Source of the DNA: Chitinophaga sp. YR573
Lineage (GTDB): Bacteria; Bacteroidota; Bacteroidia; Chitinophagales; Chitinophagaceae
DNA length: 64,000 nt
Reading direction: 5' to 3'
Assembly: GCF_900110995.1 (NCBI RefSeq)
Contig: NZ_FOJF01000001.1
Coordinates: 2,559,199 to 2,623,198, forward strand
Position 1 is the first letter of the stretch, and the number at the start of each line of letters is the position of its first letter. The position numbers and the translations under genes are program-made. This document shows positions 8,739 through 17,603 of this stretch, in pieces. The notes beneath the pieces were generated by a model. The model saw nothing but the letters and a program-made list of their open reading frames with translations, searched no databases and was not told where the DNA came from.

Positions 8739-9385
8739 ATAGTGGTAAAAGGAATTGGGCCGGTAATAGCTCCATCTATTGTTAATGCGGTAACCGCTTC
8801 TGCTATTGCCCGCTGCCATTTTGCCTGCGCAGCAGGGTTCTGTCCATGGCTCGTTTCGTCATCATAGGCATCCTGTAAACGGTTCATTTCCCGGAAAGAC
8901 TCCAGGTACTGATATTGTATAATGCTGTCATAGTCTTCTATGGTAAGCGGCATTGTCTTTATGCGCTGCTGAAAACGCAATGCTACCAGCCAGGTAATAT
9001 CAAAATGCAACTGTTCATGTGCGAGCCCATAGGGATCCATAACAATGGGCTTTGACCAGGACGCGCTTTTTATAAAGAAGACCTGCAGGGTGAGATTCAG
9101 TAATAAGGTATCTTTTTTATGCAGACTGTTCCCTTCATAGGCAAAACTGGTATAACTCACCGCTCCGCTTTTACCGCGCATGGGAGGAATGGCTTTGAAA
9201 TCTGACCAGCGGAGTTTCCTGGAAGCATGATAAAAGAGGCTGTCTGAGTTGGGGTTTTCCGGCCGCCTGTCCGGCATAAACGTCACTTTTATTACCTGCG
9301 TTGCGGGTTTTATATGAGATGGGCTGGTTACCGTTAATACCGGTAACAGGCAACAATACAATATGGTGCGAAGCGGCAAAAACAT
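8735..9385 (-). CDS. DUF922 family secreted protein, putative zinc protease fold
   Basis: 216 aa with a signal peptide (MFLPLRTILYCCLLPVL). The region RKLRWSDFKAIPP, then AVSYTSFAYEG and AHEQLHFDITWL, matches the DUF922 pattern; HEQLH is an H-E-x-x-H motif at about residue 130, as in zinc metallopeptidases. Activity has not been shown for the family as far as I know, so protease is an inference. Convergent with the M28 peptidase, sharing stop-codon bases at 8735-8738, and divergent from paaA with a 63-bp gap. Confidence 0.8.
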   Translation of the reverse strand: MFLPLRTILYCCLLPVLTVTSPSHIKPATQVIKVTFMPDRRPENPNSDSLFYHASRKLRWSDFKAIPPMRGKSGAVSYTSFAYEGNSLHKKDTLLLNLTLQVFFIKSASWSKPIVMDPYGLAHEQLHFDITWLVALRFQQRIKTMPLTIEDYDSIIQYQYLESFREMNRLQDAYDDETSHGQNPAAQAKWQRAIAEAVTALTIDGAITGPIPFTTI

Positions 9386-9448
9386 ATCGTCTAAATGTAT
9401 TTAAAGATACATTTTTCGTAACTTACGGGTTACCAAAACAATCGCACT

Positions 9449-10453
9449 ATGTACGGTGGCGGATATATCTTCGAAGAACCCAACAGGGTGCAACAGCGGG
9501 AGGAGCAGTTGCATGATGACCCTGAAAAGCTGGCCGCATTTGAGATGCGAATTGCTAAAGGGGAAAAAATAGAACCCGGCGACTGGATGCCGGCAGAATA
9601 TCGCAGACAGCTGATCCGGCTGATCGAACAGCATGCACATTCCGAAATTATAGGGGCATTGCCTGAAGGCACCTGGATAACCCGGGCACCTGGTTTCAAA
9701 CGTAAACTGGCACTCATTGCCAAGGTACAGGATGAGATCGGCCATGGACAATTGCTGTATAATGCAGCAGAAACGCTGGGGAAATCCCGGGAAGCCATGA
9801 TCAACGATCTGTTAAGTGGCAAATCCAAATACTCTAATGTATTCAACTATCCTGCAGAAACCTGGGCAGATGTGACTGTAATAGGTTTCCTGATAGATGC
9901 GGCCGCTATTGTAAACCAGGTGGCCAATGCAAAAGGATCTTATGGTCCTTATTGCCGGGCGCTGGACCGGATCTGTTACGAAGAAAGCTTTCACCTGAAA
10001 CAAGGGCATGATGCATTTATTGAACTGGCTACAGGAACACCCGGCCAGAAAGCAATGTTGCAGGATGCACTTAACCGCTGGTGGCAGCCTATCATGCACT
10101 TCTTTGGCCCGCCGGATAAAGTTTCGGGACACAGCGAAAAGCTGATGCAATGGAAAGTGAAGATGGCGAGCAATGACGATATGCGTAACCAGTTCCTGGA
10201 AGCATATGTACCCAAGATCCGTGAACTGGGACTTACATTACCCGATCCCTTACTGAATAAAAATGAGGAAACCGGTCGCTGGGAATATTCAGACCCGGAC
10301 TGGGACCTTTTCTTTGAAGTGATAAAAGGAAATGGCCCATGTAATAAAGAAAGACTGGATGTAAGGAAATGGGCAGAAGAACATGGCCGCTGGATCAGGA
10401 AGGCCCTGATGAAAGAAGAGGCTTTCGGGAAGAAGGCAATGCCCGTGGCATAG
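9449..10453 (+). CDS. paaA: 1,2-phenylacetyl-CoA epoxidase, catalytic subunit PaaA
   Basis: 334-aa catalytic alpha subunit of the di-iron multicomponent monooxygenase that epoxidises the ring of phenylacetyl-CoA in aerobic phenylacetate breakdown. Ferritin-like helical protein; the diiron ligand segments are visible as [21 protein letters not shown] and [12 protein letters not shown], and the C-terminal '[17 protein letters not shown]' block is typical of PaaA. First gene of paaABCD. A -7-like box TAACTTAC (9419-9426) lies 22 nt before the start. Length fits the family (about 310-340 aa). Confidence 0.97.
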   Translation: MYGGGYIFEEPNRVQQREEQLHDDPEKLAAFEMRIAKGEKIEPGDWMPAEYRRQLIRLIEQHAHSEIIGALPEGTWITRAPGFKRKLALIAKVQDEIGHGQLLYNAAETLGKSREAMINDLLSGKSKYSNVFNYPAETWADVTVIGFLIDAAAIVNQVANAKGSYGPYCRALDRICYEESFHLKQGHDAFIELATGTPGQKAMLQDALNRWWQPIMHFFGPPDKVSGHSEKLMQWKVKMASNDDMRNQFLEAYVPKIRELGLTLPDPLLNKNEETGRWEYSDPDWDLFFEVIKGNGPCNKERLDVRKWAEEHGRWIRKALMKEEAFGKKAMPVA

Positions 10454-10489
10454 AACAGCCCCAGACAGAGATATAAATTTCACACGATT

Positions 10490-10873
10490 ATGAATGACTC
10501 ATTAGATCCACGGATAAACCGCCTTAAGCTGAATAAAACAGATGATCCCTGCAAAGTAGAAGAAGGGGAGAACTGGAACGTATTCGAAGTATTTCATCAG
10601 GAAAAGAGAGGAGCCCACCATGAACATGTTGGCTGCGTGCATGCACCGGATGCCGGACTGGCACTGGTATTTGCGAAGGAACAGTTCGGACGCCGTAAAA
10701 AGTGTGTGAACCTATGGGTAGTGCGCAGCGCAGATATCCTTGCCTTTGATGTAGAAGATGAAGATATGTTTGCCAATAACCTCGAGAAAACCTACAGGGA
10801 TGCCAGTGGTTTCAAGGTAATGGAGAAGATCAATAAATTTAAAGCACAGGCTAAACAAGCCAACGACAAATAA
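10490..10873 (+). CDS. paaB: 1,2-phenylacetyl-CoA epoxidase, subunit PaaB
   Basis: Small structural subunit of the PaaABCE epoxidase that bridges PaaAC heterodimers. 127 aa, longer than the usual 90-100 aa because of an acidic and polar N-terminal extension of about 27 residues before the conserved core NWNVFEVFHQEKRGAHHEHVG. The core also shows AKEQFGRRKKCVNLWVV. It lies 36 nt after paaA and 7 nt before paaC. An internal start is unlikely, as no Met is placed just before the core. Confidence 0.95.
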   Translation: MNDSLDPRINRLKLNKTDDPCKVEEGENWNVFEVFHQEKRGAHHEHVGCVHAPDAGLALVFAKEQFGRRKKCVNLWVVRSADILAFDVEDEDMFANNLEKTYRDASGFKVMEKINKFKAQAKQANDK

Positions 10874-10880
10874 CTCCCAG

Positions 10881-11636
10881 ATGTTATTAAATCAGTTAAT
10901 AAAAGAGCTTATTACTAAAATGGGCGATGATGAACTTATTTTAGGTCATCGCAATTCTGAATGGACAGGGTTGGGCCCTGTAATGGAAGAAGATATTGCC
11001 TTTTCCTCTATGGCACAGGATAAAATAGGTCATTCCTGGGCACTGTACCGCATCTTACATGAAGAACTGGGAGGAGAAGACCCTGATCAGTTTGCATTTA
11101 TGCGCAGCGAAAAGGATTTCAAATGCTGTCACCTTACAGAAATGCCTATAGGGTCTTATGACTTCAGCCTGATGCGTCATTTCCTGTTTGACCATGCAGA
11201 AACAGTACGTTACAACAGTATGCTGCAAAGCAGTTTTCTACCATTACAACAACTGGCAAGAAAAGTAAGGGGAGAGCTGAAGTACCATACACTGCATGCG
11301 GATGCATGGATCATGCAGCTTTGCCGGGCAGGAGAGGAGAGCTACCTGAAAATGCAGACGGCATTGGATAATTGCTTCCAGCTGGCCTGTGGTATTTTCG
11401 AAGCGGGGCCGGATGATAAACAGCTGGCTGCTGAAAACGTATATCCAGGCGAAGAAGCCCTGTACGAGCAATGGATAGAGGCTATTTACCCGGTGCTGGT
11501 AAAGGCATCGCTGAATATGCCGGAAAGAAAGCAACCTGTATATGGCGGCCGTTATGGTAAACATACAGCATATTTGCAACCATTGCTGAATGAAATGGGC
11601 GAAGTTTTCAGGCTTAATCCTGAAGCAACCTGGTAG
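10881..11636 (+). CDS. paaC: 1,2-phenylacetyl-CoA epoxidase, subunit PaaC
   Basis: 251-aa beta subunit of the epoxidase, a PaaA-like ferritin fold known to be catalytically silent that pairs with PaaA. Seen: DDELILGHRNSEWTG, the AFSSMAQDKIGHSWALY helix and the FDHAETVRY helix characteristic of PaaC, followed by KYHTLHADAWIMQL. Start is 7 nt after paaB, stop 12 nt before paaD. Confidence 0.96.
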   Translation: MLLNQLIKELITKMGDDELILGHRNSEWTGLGPVMEEDIAFSSMAQDKIGHSWALYRILHEELGGEDPDQFAFMRSEKDFKCCHLTEMPIGSYDFSLMRHFLFDHAETVRYNSMLQSSFLPLQQLARKVRGELKYHTLHADAWIMQLCRAGEESYLKMQTALDNCFQLACGIFEAGPDDKQLAAENVYPGEEALYEQWIEAIYPVLVKASLNMPERKQPVYGGRYGKHTAYLQPLLNEMGEVFRLNPEATW

Positions 11637-11648
11637 AAAGAAAAATAC

Positions 11649-12140
11649 ATGAACAGTACGATTACGATACAAGCAGTTTATACTTCCCTGGAACAGGTAA
11701 TGGACCCGGAGATACCAGTATTAAATGTACTGGAACTGGGAATGATTACGGATGTGATCATGGAAGAGGAATACCTGCTGATAAAAATGATTCCCACTTT
11801 TGCTGCCTGCCCGGCAGTGGAAGTGATAAAGACCAATATCAGAACAACACTGGAAAAAGATCTGCAGATACCTGTAAAGGTATCTGTAGATAAAGAAGTA
11901 CAGTGGAACAGTAACCGGTTAACAGCCATCGCCAAAGAAAAACTGCAAAACTTTGGAATAGCAGCTCCTCAAAAGCATGAGGGAGATGTAGAGATAGATA
12001 TGATCATGCATACAAACTGCCCGCATTGCGGCAGTGAGAACACTTACTTACGCTCCCCGTTCGGTTCCACACTCTGCCGTGCTATTCATTTCTGTAAACA
12101 TTGCGGGATGATGTTCGAGCAATTTAAGCCTCTCTCATAA
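11649..12140 (+). CDS. paaD: 1,2-phenylacetyl-CoA epoxidase assembly protein PaaD
   Basis: 163 aa (also called PaaJ). The N-terminal half is a MIP18/DUF59-type domain (VMDPEIPVLNVLELGMI, then PTFAACPAVEVI). The C-terminal quarter carries zinc-type cysteines CPHC and CKHC with SPFGSTLCRA between them, a PaaD hallmark. The family is needed for maturation of the epoxidase, probably its iron centre. Last recognisable paa gene here: paaE, which supplies electrons, is not downstream. Confidence 0.95.
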   Translation: MNSTITIQAVYTSLEQVMDPEIPVLNVLELGMITDVIMEEEYLLIKMIPTFAACPAVEVIKTNIRTTLEKDLQIPVKVSVDKEVQWNSNRLTAIAKEKLQNFGIAAPQKHEGDVEIDMIMHTNCPHCGSENTYLRSPFGSTLCRAIHFCKHCGMMFEQFKPLS

Positions 12141-12181
12141 CACATTATTGTTTACTTTCACGCTCAAAAAAAAGCAGGGGC

Positions 12182-12751
12182 ATGAAGATAGGCTTGTACT
12201 TTGGGTCCTTTAATCCTATACATACCGGACATCTCATTATTGCCAACTACGTGGCATACAATACAGACCTGGACAAAGTATGGCTGGTGGTGTCTCCACA
12301 TAACCCATTAAAACCATCCGGATCATTACTGAATGAACATAATCGCCTTCACCTGGTAGAACTGGGTGTGATGGGAGAGTCTAAACTAAGGGCGAGTAAT
12401 ATTGAATTTACATTACCCCGGCCCTCTTATACCATTGATACACTCACTTATCTGTCGGAGAAATTTCCTACACAGGAATTCACGGTGATCATGGGTAGCG
12501 ACAGTTTCCAGAACATTACCCGCTGGAAAAATTATGAGCAGTTAATAAAGCATTATCCCATCTACATATACGAACGTCCCGGACATGAAGTGAAAGATAC
12601 TTATGGCGCACAGATCGAGATCCTGAAAGCACCGTTACTGGACATTTCTGCCACCAGCATCCGGCAATGGGTAAAGGAAGGAAAGTCCATCCGTTACCTG
12701 GTACCCGATAATGTAGCTGCCTATATTGCAGAGAACAACTACTACAAATAA
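12182..12751 (+). CDS. nadD: Nicotinate (nicotinamide) nucleotide adenylyltransferase
   Basis: 189-aa cytosolic enzyme of NAD biosynthesis that joins nicotinate mononucleotide and ATP into deamido-NAD. Seen: the nucleotidyltransferase motif GSFNPIHTGH at 8-17 and the late ISATSIRQ motif (ISxTxxR) that binds the ATP phosphates; MGSDSF is the family-typical middle motif. 41 nt after paaD with a possible -7 box TACTTTCA at 12153, so it may have its own promoter. Convergent with the AI-2E family gene. Confidence 0.97.
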   Translation: MKIGLYFGSFNPIHTGHLIIANYVAYNTDLDKVWLVVSPHNPLKPSGSLLNEHNRLHLVELGVMGESKLRASNIEFTLPRPSYTIDTLTYLSEKFPTQEFTVIMGSDSFQNITRWKNYEQLIKHYPIYIYERPGHEVKDTYGAQIEILKAPLLDISATSIRQWVKEGKSIRYLVPDNVAAYIAENNYYK

Positions 12752-12803
12752 AAACGTTTTGGGTGCAGGGCGATGCATCATCACGAAAAGACTAAGAAGT
12801 AAC

Positions 12804-13838
12804 CTATCGTTTAACCAATACTTCCCTTTTCTTGGTAAGGAACTCATTGGTATATATTTCCAGTAACAGGATGAACATGGAAATTAATAAGGGGCCGAAT
12901 ATGAGCCCGATGAAACCAAAGAGATTCACACCTATCAGCACGCCAAATACCGTAATAAGCGGATGAACATCGCCTATCTTCTTGGCCAGCATAAAACGGG
13001 AAATATTATCCGAAGTACCTACTACAGCAAAACCGTAAATCAGGATACCTATTCCCTGCCAGGTATTTCCGGCAGCAATCATGTAAATTCCCATTGGAAC
13101 ATATACCGCTGCGGCACCCACTACCGGTAACATAGCAGTGAAACAGGTGACAGCAAACCAGAAAAAAGGTTCGGCTACGCCGAAAATAAAATACCCTATC
13201 AGCGATATAATACCTTGAATAACAGCAATAAGGGGAATTCCTACAGCATTGGCAATCACCAGTTTGCGAAATTCATTACCCAGTCGTAGTACATTCTCAT
13301 CTTTCAGGGGAATATATTCGTAGAGGCGTGCTTCCAGTTCCCGGCCATTCACCAGCATAAAGTAGAGGATAAAATATAGTATAGCGATGGCTGTTAAGGT
13401 GTTGAATGTTGCACCAAGTAATGCCGGCACAACGGTAGTAAGATATTCCTGTAGTTTTTGCAGGCGTACCTGTGAAAGGAGATCTATTTTAGTGGCAGTA
13501 TAGATGCGGTAATTTGCGGAGCGGATACTGTTCATCATTTCTGATGAATGTGATACGGCATACACAATTTTATCCGTCAGCATGTTGATCAACAGACCAA
13601 AAGGAAGTAATACAATGATGAATGAGAGGAACATAAGTGTTGCTGCGGCAAGACTTTTATTCCAGTTACGTTCTTCTACCAGCCGGAACATGAGTTTGCG
13701 GGCAATAATATACAGGGTTACCGCCCCAAGGAATCCGGGGAAAAAGGTATACAATTCTGAGAAGAGAAGTGCTGCCAGCAGTACAATTAGTAATAAAAAG
13801 CTGATCTGTTTGAGGCGCTGATTGTCGATTACACTCAT
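12804..13838 (-). CDS. AI-2E family transporter (PerM-like membrane protein)
   Basis: 344-aa polytopic inner-membrane protein with about seven or eight hydrophobic segments. The family features are visible: paired N-terminal helices, a helical cytosolic stretch at about 75-150, and the C-terminal block with GAAAVYVPMGIYMI, SDNISRFMLAKKIGDVHPLITVFGVLIG and FGLIFGPLL. Members are proposed to export autoinducer-2 or to be antiporters; the name should not be taken as proof of substrate. Single gene. Confidence 0.93.
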   Translation of the reverse strand: MSVIDNQRLKQISFLLLIVLLAALLFSELYTFFPGFLGAVTLYIIARKLMFRLVEERNWNKSLAAATLMFLSFIIVLLPFGLLINMLTDKIVYAVSHSSEMMNSIRSANYRIYTATKIDLLSQVRLQKLQEYLTTVVPALLGATFNTLTAIAILYFILYFMLVNGRELEARLYEYIPLKDENVLRLGNEFRKLVIANAVGIPLIAVIQGIISLIGYFIFGVAEPFFWFAVTCFTAMLPVVGAAAVYVPMGIYMIAAGNTWQGIGILIYGFAVVGTSDNISRFMLAKKIGDVHPLITVFGVLIGVNLFGFIGLIFGPLLISMFILLLEIYTNEFLTKKREVLVKR

Positions 13839-14004
13839 GAGGTTAATGTTAATATGTCAGTTGATATTAACATTGTTGCAAAAAAGATACCGTTCACTAC
13901 AATTTAACAGGTTCATTTTATCATCTGGTGATTATTGGAATAGTGTTTGTATCTGTATCATACCGAATCACGGTAATAAATGTTAATCTTTAAAAACTAA
14001 TCTT

Positions 14005-14202
14005 ATGGCAAGCAACAGTTCAAAAGCAGTTGTATCATTTATTGTTGGTGCTGCAGTAGGTGTAGCAGTAGGTTACTTCCTGAACTCTGATAAGAAAGAC
14101 GAATGGGTTGACAAACTGAAATATCAGGCAGACAAATTAAAAGACAAGTTCAACAAGAAGAAAGAGCAATATGAGGACGCTCTTGAAAATGAGCTGGCTT
14201 AA
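14005..14202 (+). CDS. YtxH domain-containing small membrane protein
   Basis: 65 aa: one glycine/alanine/valine-rich membrane segment (about 10-26, FIVGAAVGVAVGYFL) followed by a highly charged amphipathic helix (KYQADKLKDKFNKKKEQYED). This is the YtxH pattern. Such proteins are associated with envelope stress, but no biochemical role is known. It leads a three-gene set with the holin-like and 132-aa genes. Confidence 0.88.
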   Translation: MASNSSKAVVSFIVGAAVGVAVGYFLNSDKKDEWVDKLKYQADKLKDKFNKKKEQYEDALENELA

Positions 14203-14228
14203 TCCCTTATTGCACTAAAAACATTTGC

Positions 14229-14645
14229 ATGGAAGATAATTTCAGCAATTATTTCAATCAGACAGGCAAGGTTGCCAAAGATTATTTGGAAACCCGCCTG
14301 GACCTGATTAAACTCCAGGCAGCAGGAAAGCTATCCAAAGCGTTAGGACTATTTTTCTCTTTGATCCTGGCTTTCCTGCTGTTCTTTTTTGTTATTGTTT
14401 TCCTGGGTATGGTTGTAGGCTTCTGGATTGGTGAAATGACTCACAGTAATACAATAGGATTTTCCTGTTCAGCAGGATTGTTCGTGTTTCTGCTGGCCAT
14501 CATTTTAGTGTTCCGTAAACCCCTTATACAAACACCCTTATCTAACCTGCTTATTACAGAATTACTAAGTGAAATGAACACCGATGAGGATGAAGACCTG
14601 GTAAGCAAAAAAGAGGAAGAAGAAGAGGCATATGAACAACTCTAA
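14229..14645 (+). CDS. Phage-holin-superfamily III-like membrane protein
   Basis: 138 aa with two strong transmembrane segments (about 42-68 and 80-100), an amphipathic N-terminal helix (YLETRLDLIKLQAAGKLSKALG) and an acidic C-terminal tail. It resembles the chromosomal 'phage holin family' proteins common in Bacteroidota. The gene is not in a prophage. Its stop codon TAA (14643-14645) overlaps the next start as TAATG, suggesting translational coupling. Confidence 0.82.
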   Translation: MEDNFSNYFNQTGKVAKDYLETRLDLIKLQAAGKLSKALGLFFSLILAFLLFFFVIVFLGMVVGFWIGEMTHSNTIGFSCSAGLFVFLLAIILVFRKPLIQTPLSNLLITELLSEMNTDEDEDLVSKKEEEEEAYEQL

Positions 14646-15043
14646 TGCATTACGAAAATGATAAACCTTTACACATGCCTAAGGTGAAAATCACCAGTAC
14701 AGAATCACTGCAGAAGGAAATAGCCCGTCTTAAAAGACGCACGCGCAATCTTGAAGGGGAATTAGGAGATCGTGTTGAATTCTTCAAGGGTAATTACAAA
14801 AAAATGGCACTGAACACTGTAATACCTGGTAGCGCTAAACATAGCGGCTGGCTTGGTATGGCAGGGCGCATTGCCAAAATTGCCTGGGAGAGCGGTAAAT
14901 TCAAATCTTTTGCTACCAGTTCCATTATGACGGCACTGGAATTTGCGGGTGTAAGACTGGGCATTAACCTGTTTGATAAATACCGCAAGGGCCGTAGCAA
15001 AAAGAAGAAAGCGAAAGCTACTGCGGAAAGAGAAGAAGATTAA
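14645..15043 (+). CDS. Conserved hypothetical protein with N-terminal coiled coil
   Basis: 132 aa. Residues about 15-50 form a charged helix (SLQKEIARLKRRTRNLEGELGD), the middle has a hydrophobic or amphipathic stretch (SIMTALEFAGVRLGINLF), and the tail is very basic (KGRSKKKKAKA). I recognise no family. Start overlaps the previous stop, so it belongs to the YtxH/holin-like operon and probably works at the envelope. An internal Met at residue 11 (MPKVKI) is an alternative start. Confidence 0.8.
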   Translation: MHYENDKPLHMPKVKITSTESLQKEIARLKRRTRNLEGELGDRVEFFKGNYKKMALNTVIPGSAKHSGWLGMAGRIAKIAWESGKFKSFATSSIMTALEFAGVRLGINLFDKYRKGRSKKKKAKATAEREED

Positions 15044-15051
15044 TCCTTTAG

Positions 15052-16077
15052 TTAACCCCAGACTTTTGTTCCTTCACTACAATTAGCACAAATATCTATA
15101 TTCTTCCGTCCCTCTTTTAACTGGGTACGGAACTTTACGTACTGGTCATTATGCCACAGTTCCTTAAAGGATTGTTTCTTGAGATCCCCCAGTTTATGCT
15201 GTGCATCTTTATCAAAGCAGCAGGGAACCACCAACCCGTCGAAGGTAATTACCGGTGCATGTGACAGTCTCCAGCAATGGTTTCCCATTTTATTTTTAAT
15301 CTTATAGGTGCCGTCTTCATTCTTTTGATAACGGCTATATTTATCGATAGTAGGAATAAGGCGGTTGCCTTCTTCATAATCATATACCTGTGCAGTTTTA
15401 AATCGTACCTGGTCTACCCCGATTTCTTTCGCCAGTACTTTAATATCTTCTATCTGGTGTTCGTTGGGTTTCACTACCAGGAACTGGAAGAACACAAAAG
15501 GCGTTTTTGAATTCAGCTCCTTTTTCCATTTCACAATGTTCTTAGCTCCCTGTATTACTTTCTCCAGGTTACCACCTATACGATATTGTGTATACACATC
15601 CTGAGTAGTACCATCAATAGAAATAATCAACCGGTCTAATCCGCTTTCCACCGTTTTACGTGCATTCTCATCTGTCAGATAATGTGCATTGGTAGAAGTG
15701 GCAGTATAAATCCCTTTATCATGGGCATACTTTACCATATCCAGGAAACTTGGATTCAGGTATGGTTCTCCCTGGAAGTAAAAAATGAGATATAAAAGCT
15801 CTTTGGATATTTCGTCTATCGTTTTCTTAAAGAGTTCCTGTTGCAGCATACCCGTGGGCCGGGTAAAAGCTCGTAATCCGCTTGGACATTCAGGGCAACG
15901 CAGGTTACATGATGTGGTTGGTTCAAATGATACCGAAATAGGATAACCCCATTGAGTGGGTTTATTGAACCATTTGCTTACAAAGTAGCCACTGAGTACT
16001 TTGCCGGCGTTCCAGGCGCGGCGCAGGGTAAACTTGGAGAAAAGGTTCAGTGTATCGTTCAAATTAAAATCCGGCAT
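15052..16077 (-). CDS. Radical SAM/SPASM domain protein
   Basis: 341 aa from ATG 16077. The radical SAM cluster motif is C-x-x-x-C-x-x-C in CNLRCPEC at about residue 56-63, followed by FQGEPYLNP and the (beta/alpha) barrel. The C-terminus has SPASM-type cysteines: HCWRL, VVPCCFDKD and DICANCSEG, for auxiliary iron-sulfur clusters. SPASM enzymes modify peptides or proteins or act in other maturations; no precursor peptide is visible next to it, so the substrate is unknown. The frame is open to 16332 but the upstream residues look unlike protein and run through a hairpin, so the shorter start is preferred. Confidence 0.88.
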   Translation of the reverse strand: MPDFNLNDTLNLFSKFTLRRAWNAGKVLSGYFVSKWFNKPTQWGYPISVSFEPTTSCNLRCPECPSGLRAFTRPTGMLQQELFKKTIDEISKELLYLIFYFQGEPYLNPSFLDMVKYAHDKGIYTATSTNAHYLTDENARKTVESGLDRLIISIDGTTQDVYTQYRIGGNLEKVIQGAKNIVKWKKELNSKTPFVFFQFLVVKPNEHQIEDIKVLAKEIGVDQVRFKTAQVYDYEEGNRLIPTIDKYSRYQKNEDGTYKIKNKMGNHCWRLSHAPVITFDGLVVPCCFDKDAQHKLGDLKKQSFKELWHNDQYVKFRTQLKEGRKNIDICANCSEGTKVWG

Positions 16078-16212
16078 AACCACAATACTTGTTATTGTAA
16101 AAATAAGATAACTATACCGGTTATGTATAATTAATATTATACTTGCTGTAAAATTGGATGGTGATTCAGTTTTATTTTGGGGTGTGGGGTGAAGCCCTGT
16201 AAAAAACCCTTT

Positions 16213-16255
16213 CAATTTTTTTGTGATGGTGCTAAGCTCCATCACAAAAAAATTG
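16213..16255. repeat. Perfect 17-bp inverted repeat (hairpin) between divergent genes
   Basis: Left arm 16213-16229, nine-base spacer 16230-16238, right arm 16239-16255. The arms are exact complements: CAA, a T7 tract, then GTGATGG. The T tract is on the 5' side and the A tract on the 3' side on both strands, the reverse of a terminator. It ends 20 nt before the GH25 start codon. Confidence 0.9.
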
Positions 16256-16274
16256 GTCTTTATAGAAAAGCGAA

Positions 16275-17057
16275 ATGCGGAATAAAAAGAAAGTAGTAAA
16301 AGTAAGGGGCCGGAAGGCATGGCGTCTGCCATTTATACTGGTAGTTCTCCTGTGTTTAACTGCTGGCGCCTGGTATTGGTGGCAACAGAGGGATTCAATT
16401 AATTTTGTACGGTACGAGGAATTTGGAATAGATATGCCTGTGAATTACTCCATGCATGGCATTGACGTCTCTAAGTTTCAGAAAAATATTAACTGGTCTG
16501 CCGTAGAGCAGATGCAGGTAGACAATATTCATATCTCATTTGCATTTATAAAAGCAACAGAAGGAATTACCCGGCAGGATGCGGCTTTTCGTCAGAACTG
16601 GCAAAAAGCTAAAAAGGCCGGGATTATCAGGGGGGCCTATCATTTCTTTTACTCTACCCGGGACCCTTTAAAGCAGGCCATCAATTTTCAGAATGTGGTA
16701 CAGCTGGAATCAGGAGATCTTCCTCCTGTACTGGATATAGAAGTTAATAATAATCAACCTGCTGCAGTAATAAGAAGTACAGCCAGGATCTGGCTGGAGG
16801 AGATGGAGAAAGCATATGGCGTAAAACCTATCATTTATACCAATGTACATTTCTATGAAACTTACCTGGGAGATGAATTTGATAGTTACCCACTTTGGAT
16901 AGCCCATTATTACCAGGAAGAGCGGCCATCTGCCAGTCGTAAGTGGACCTTCTGGCAGCATAATGATATGGGCCGTGTAAATGGAATAGCTTCTACAGTG
17001 GATTTTAATGTTTTCAGCGGGGATAGTCTTGCCCTCAGAAACTTATGCATACCTTAG
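16275..17057 (+). CDS. Glycoside hydrolase family 25 (lysozyme-type muramidase)
   Basis: 260 aa. A basic N-terminus and one transmembrane segment (about 18-38, LPFILVVLLCLTAG) anchor it or export it. The GH25 domain covers about 60-255: GIDVSKFQ (family-typical first Asp), FAFIKATEG, AYHFF, and LDIEVN, corresponding to the D-x-E catalytic pair, then PIIYTN and WTFWQH. Known activity of the family is cleavage of beta-1,4 bonds between MurNAc and GlcNAc. It is followed 4 nt later by a small membrane protein gene. A 17-bp hairpin lies just before its start and may shape its leader. Confidence 0.93.
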   Translation: MRNKKKVVKVRGRKAWRLPFILVVLLCLTAGAWYWWQQRDSINFVRYEEFGIDMPVNYSMHGIDVSKFQKNINWSAVEQMQVDNIHISFAFIKATEGITRQDAAFRQNWQKAKKAGIIRGAYHFFYSTRDPLKQAINFQNVVQLESGDLPPVLDIEVNNNQPAAVIRSTARIWLEEMEKAYGVKPIIYTNVHFYETYLGDEFDSYPLWIAHYYQEERPSASRKWTFWQHNDMGRVNGIASTVDFNVFSGDSLALRNLCIP

Positions 17058-17061
17058 GAAT

Positions 17062-17337
17062 ATGGAATCACCTGAACAACATGACCAAAAGGAACCATTC
17101 GATATGGGGATTGTGGCATATTTTGTCAGGATCATGCGTACGCTGTTCATTGGATTTTTCTGGATGATGATCAATGTATTCTTCGGGTTATACCTGGGGT
17201 TCGCAGTTCCTGAGGAATCTACTCCCGGCAGGATGATTTTTTTCTATAGCTGGTTTGTGATAAGTCTTGCCGGCTATTTGTACCTGGTGTACAAATTATG
17301 GAGAAAGAAAGCACCGGTACAGGATAACTACAAATAA
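17062..17337 (+). CDS. Small two-helix membrane protein
   Basis: 91 aa from ATG 17062. Two hydrophobic segments (about 13-40, IMRTLFIGFFWMMINVFFG, and 53-74) and short polar ends. The frame is open back to 17008 but that start would lie inside the GH25 gene; MESPEQ, 4 nt after the GH25 stop, is more likely. No recognised function. Its coupling to the muramidase suggests an envelope role. Confidence 0.75.
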   Translation: MESPEQHDQKEPFDMGIVAYFVRIMRTLFIGFFWMMINVFFGLYLGFAVPEESTPGRMIFFYSWFVISLAGYLYLVYKLWRKKAPVQDNYK

Positions 17338-17393
17338 AATAGCCAATCACAACTTGTACAGGTCGTAACTGGCCATTTTTCCATAAAACATTA

Positions 17394-17603
17394 TTACAGT
17401 AATGACTCCTGCAGATAGCATTGTTGCATGCCTTTAATAATACGGGCTACATCTTCCTGAGGTTTACCTATTTTTCTCTCTAGTCGCACAAACAGTTCTA
17501 CTTCTTTACCACTTTCAAAAATCAGATCTTCATCTGACAGTTGTGTAAAGCGACGCTTCAGCAGTTTCTTTAGTACCGACCACTGGTATCCACTAATGTT
17601 CAT
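17394..17603 (-). CDS. CsbD-like small protein
   Basis: 69 aa. The pattern W-x-x-LK-x-x-x-K-x-RF-x-x-L-x-DEDL-x-FE-x-GKE-x-E-L, followed by KIGK and a final helix, matches the Bacteroidota variant of CsbD stress proteins, which are often induced in stationary phase or by osmotic or oxidative stress. Molecular function unknown. Single gene at the end of an unusually long non-coding interval. Confidence 0.75.
   Translation of the reverse strand: MNISGYQWSVLKKLLKRRFTQLSDEDLIFESGKEVELFVRLERKIGKPQEDVARIIKGMQQCYLQESLL

Noticed and set aside
14229..14645. Holin-like genes (here and at 25226) as signs of a prophage
   Set aside because: No other phage genes, attachment sites or integrase are near; such holin-superfamily proteins are ordinary chromosomal genes in Bacteroidota.
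16078..16332. N-terminal extension of the radical SAM protein
   Set aside because: The 85 extra residues run through the 17-bp hairpin and have no family similarity; ATG 16077 gives the usual length.
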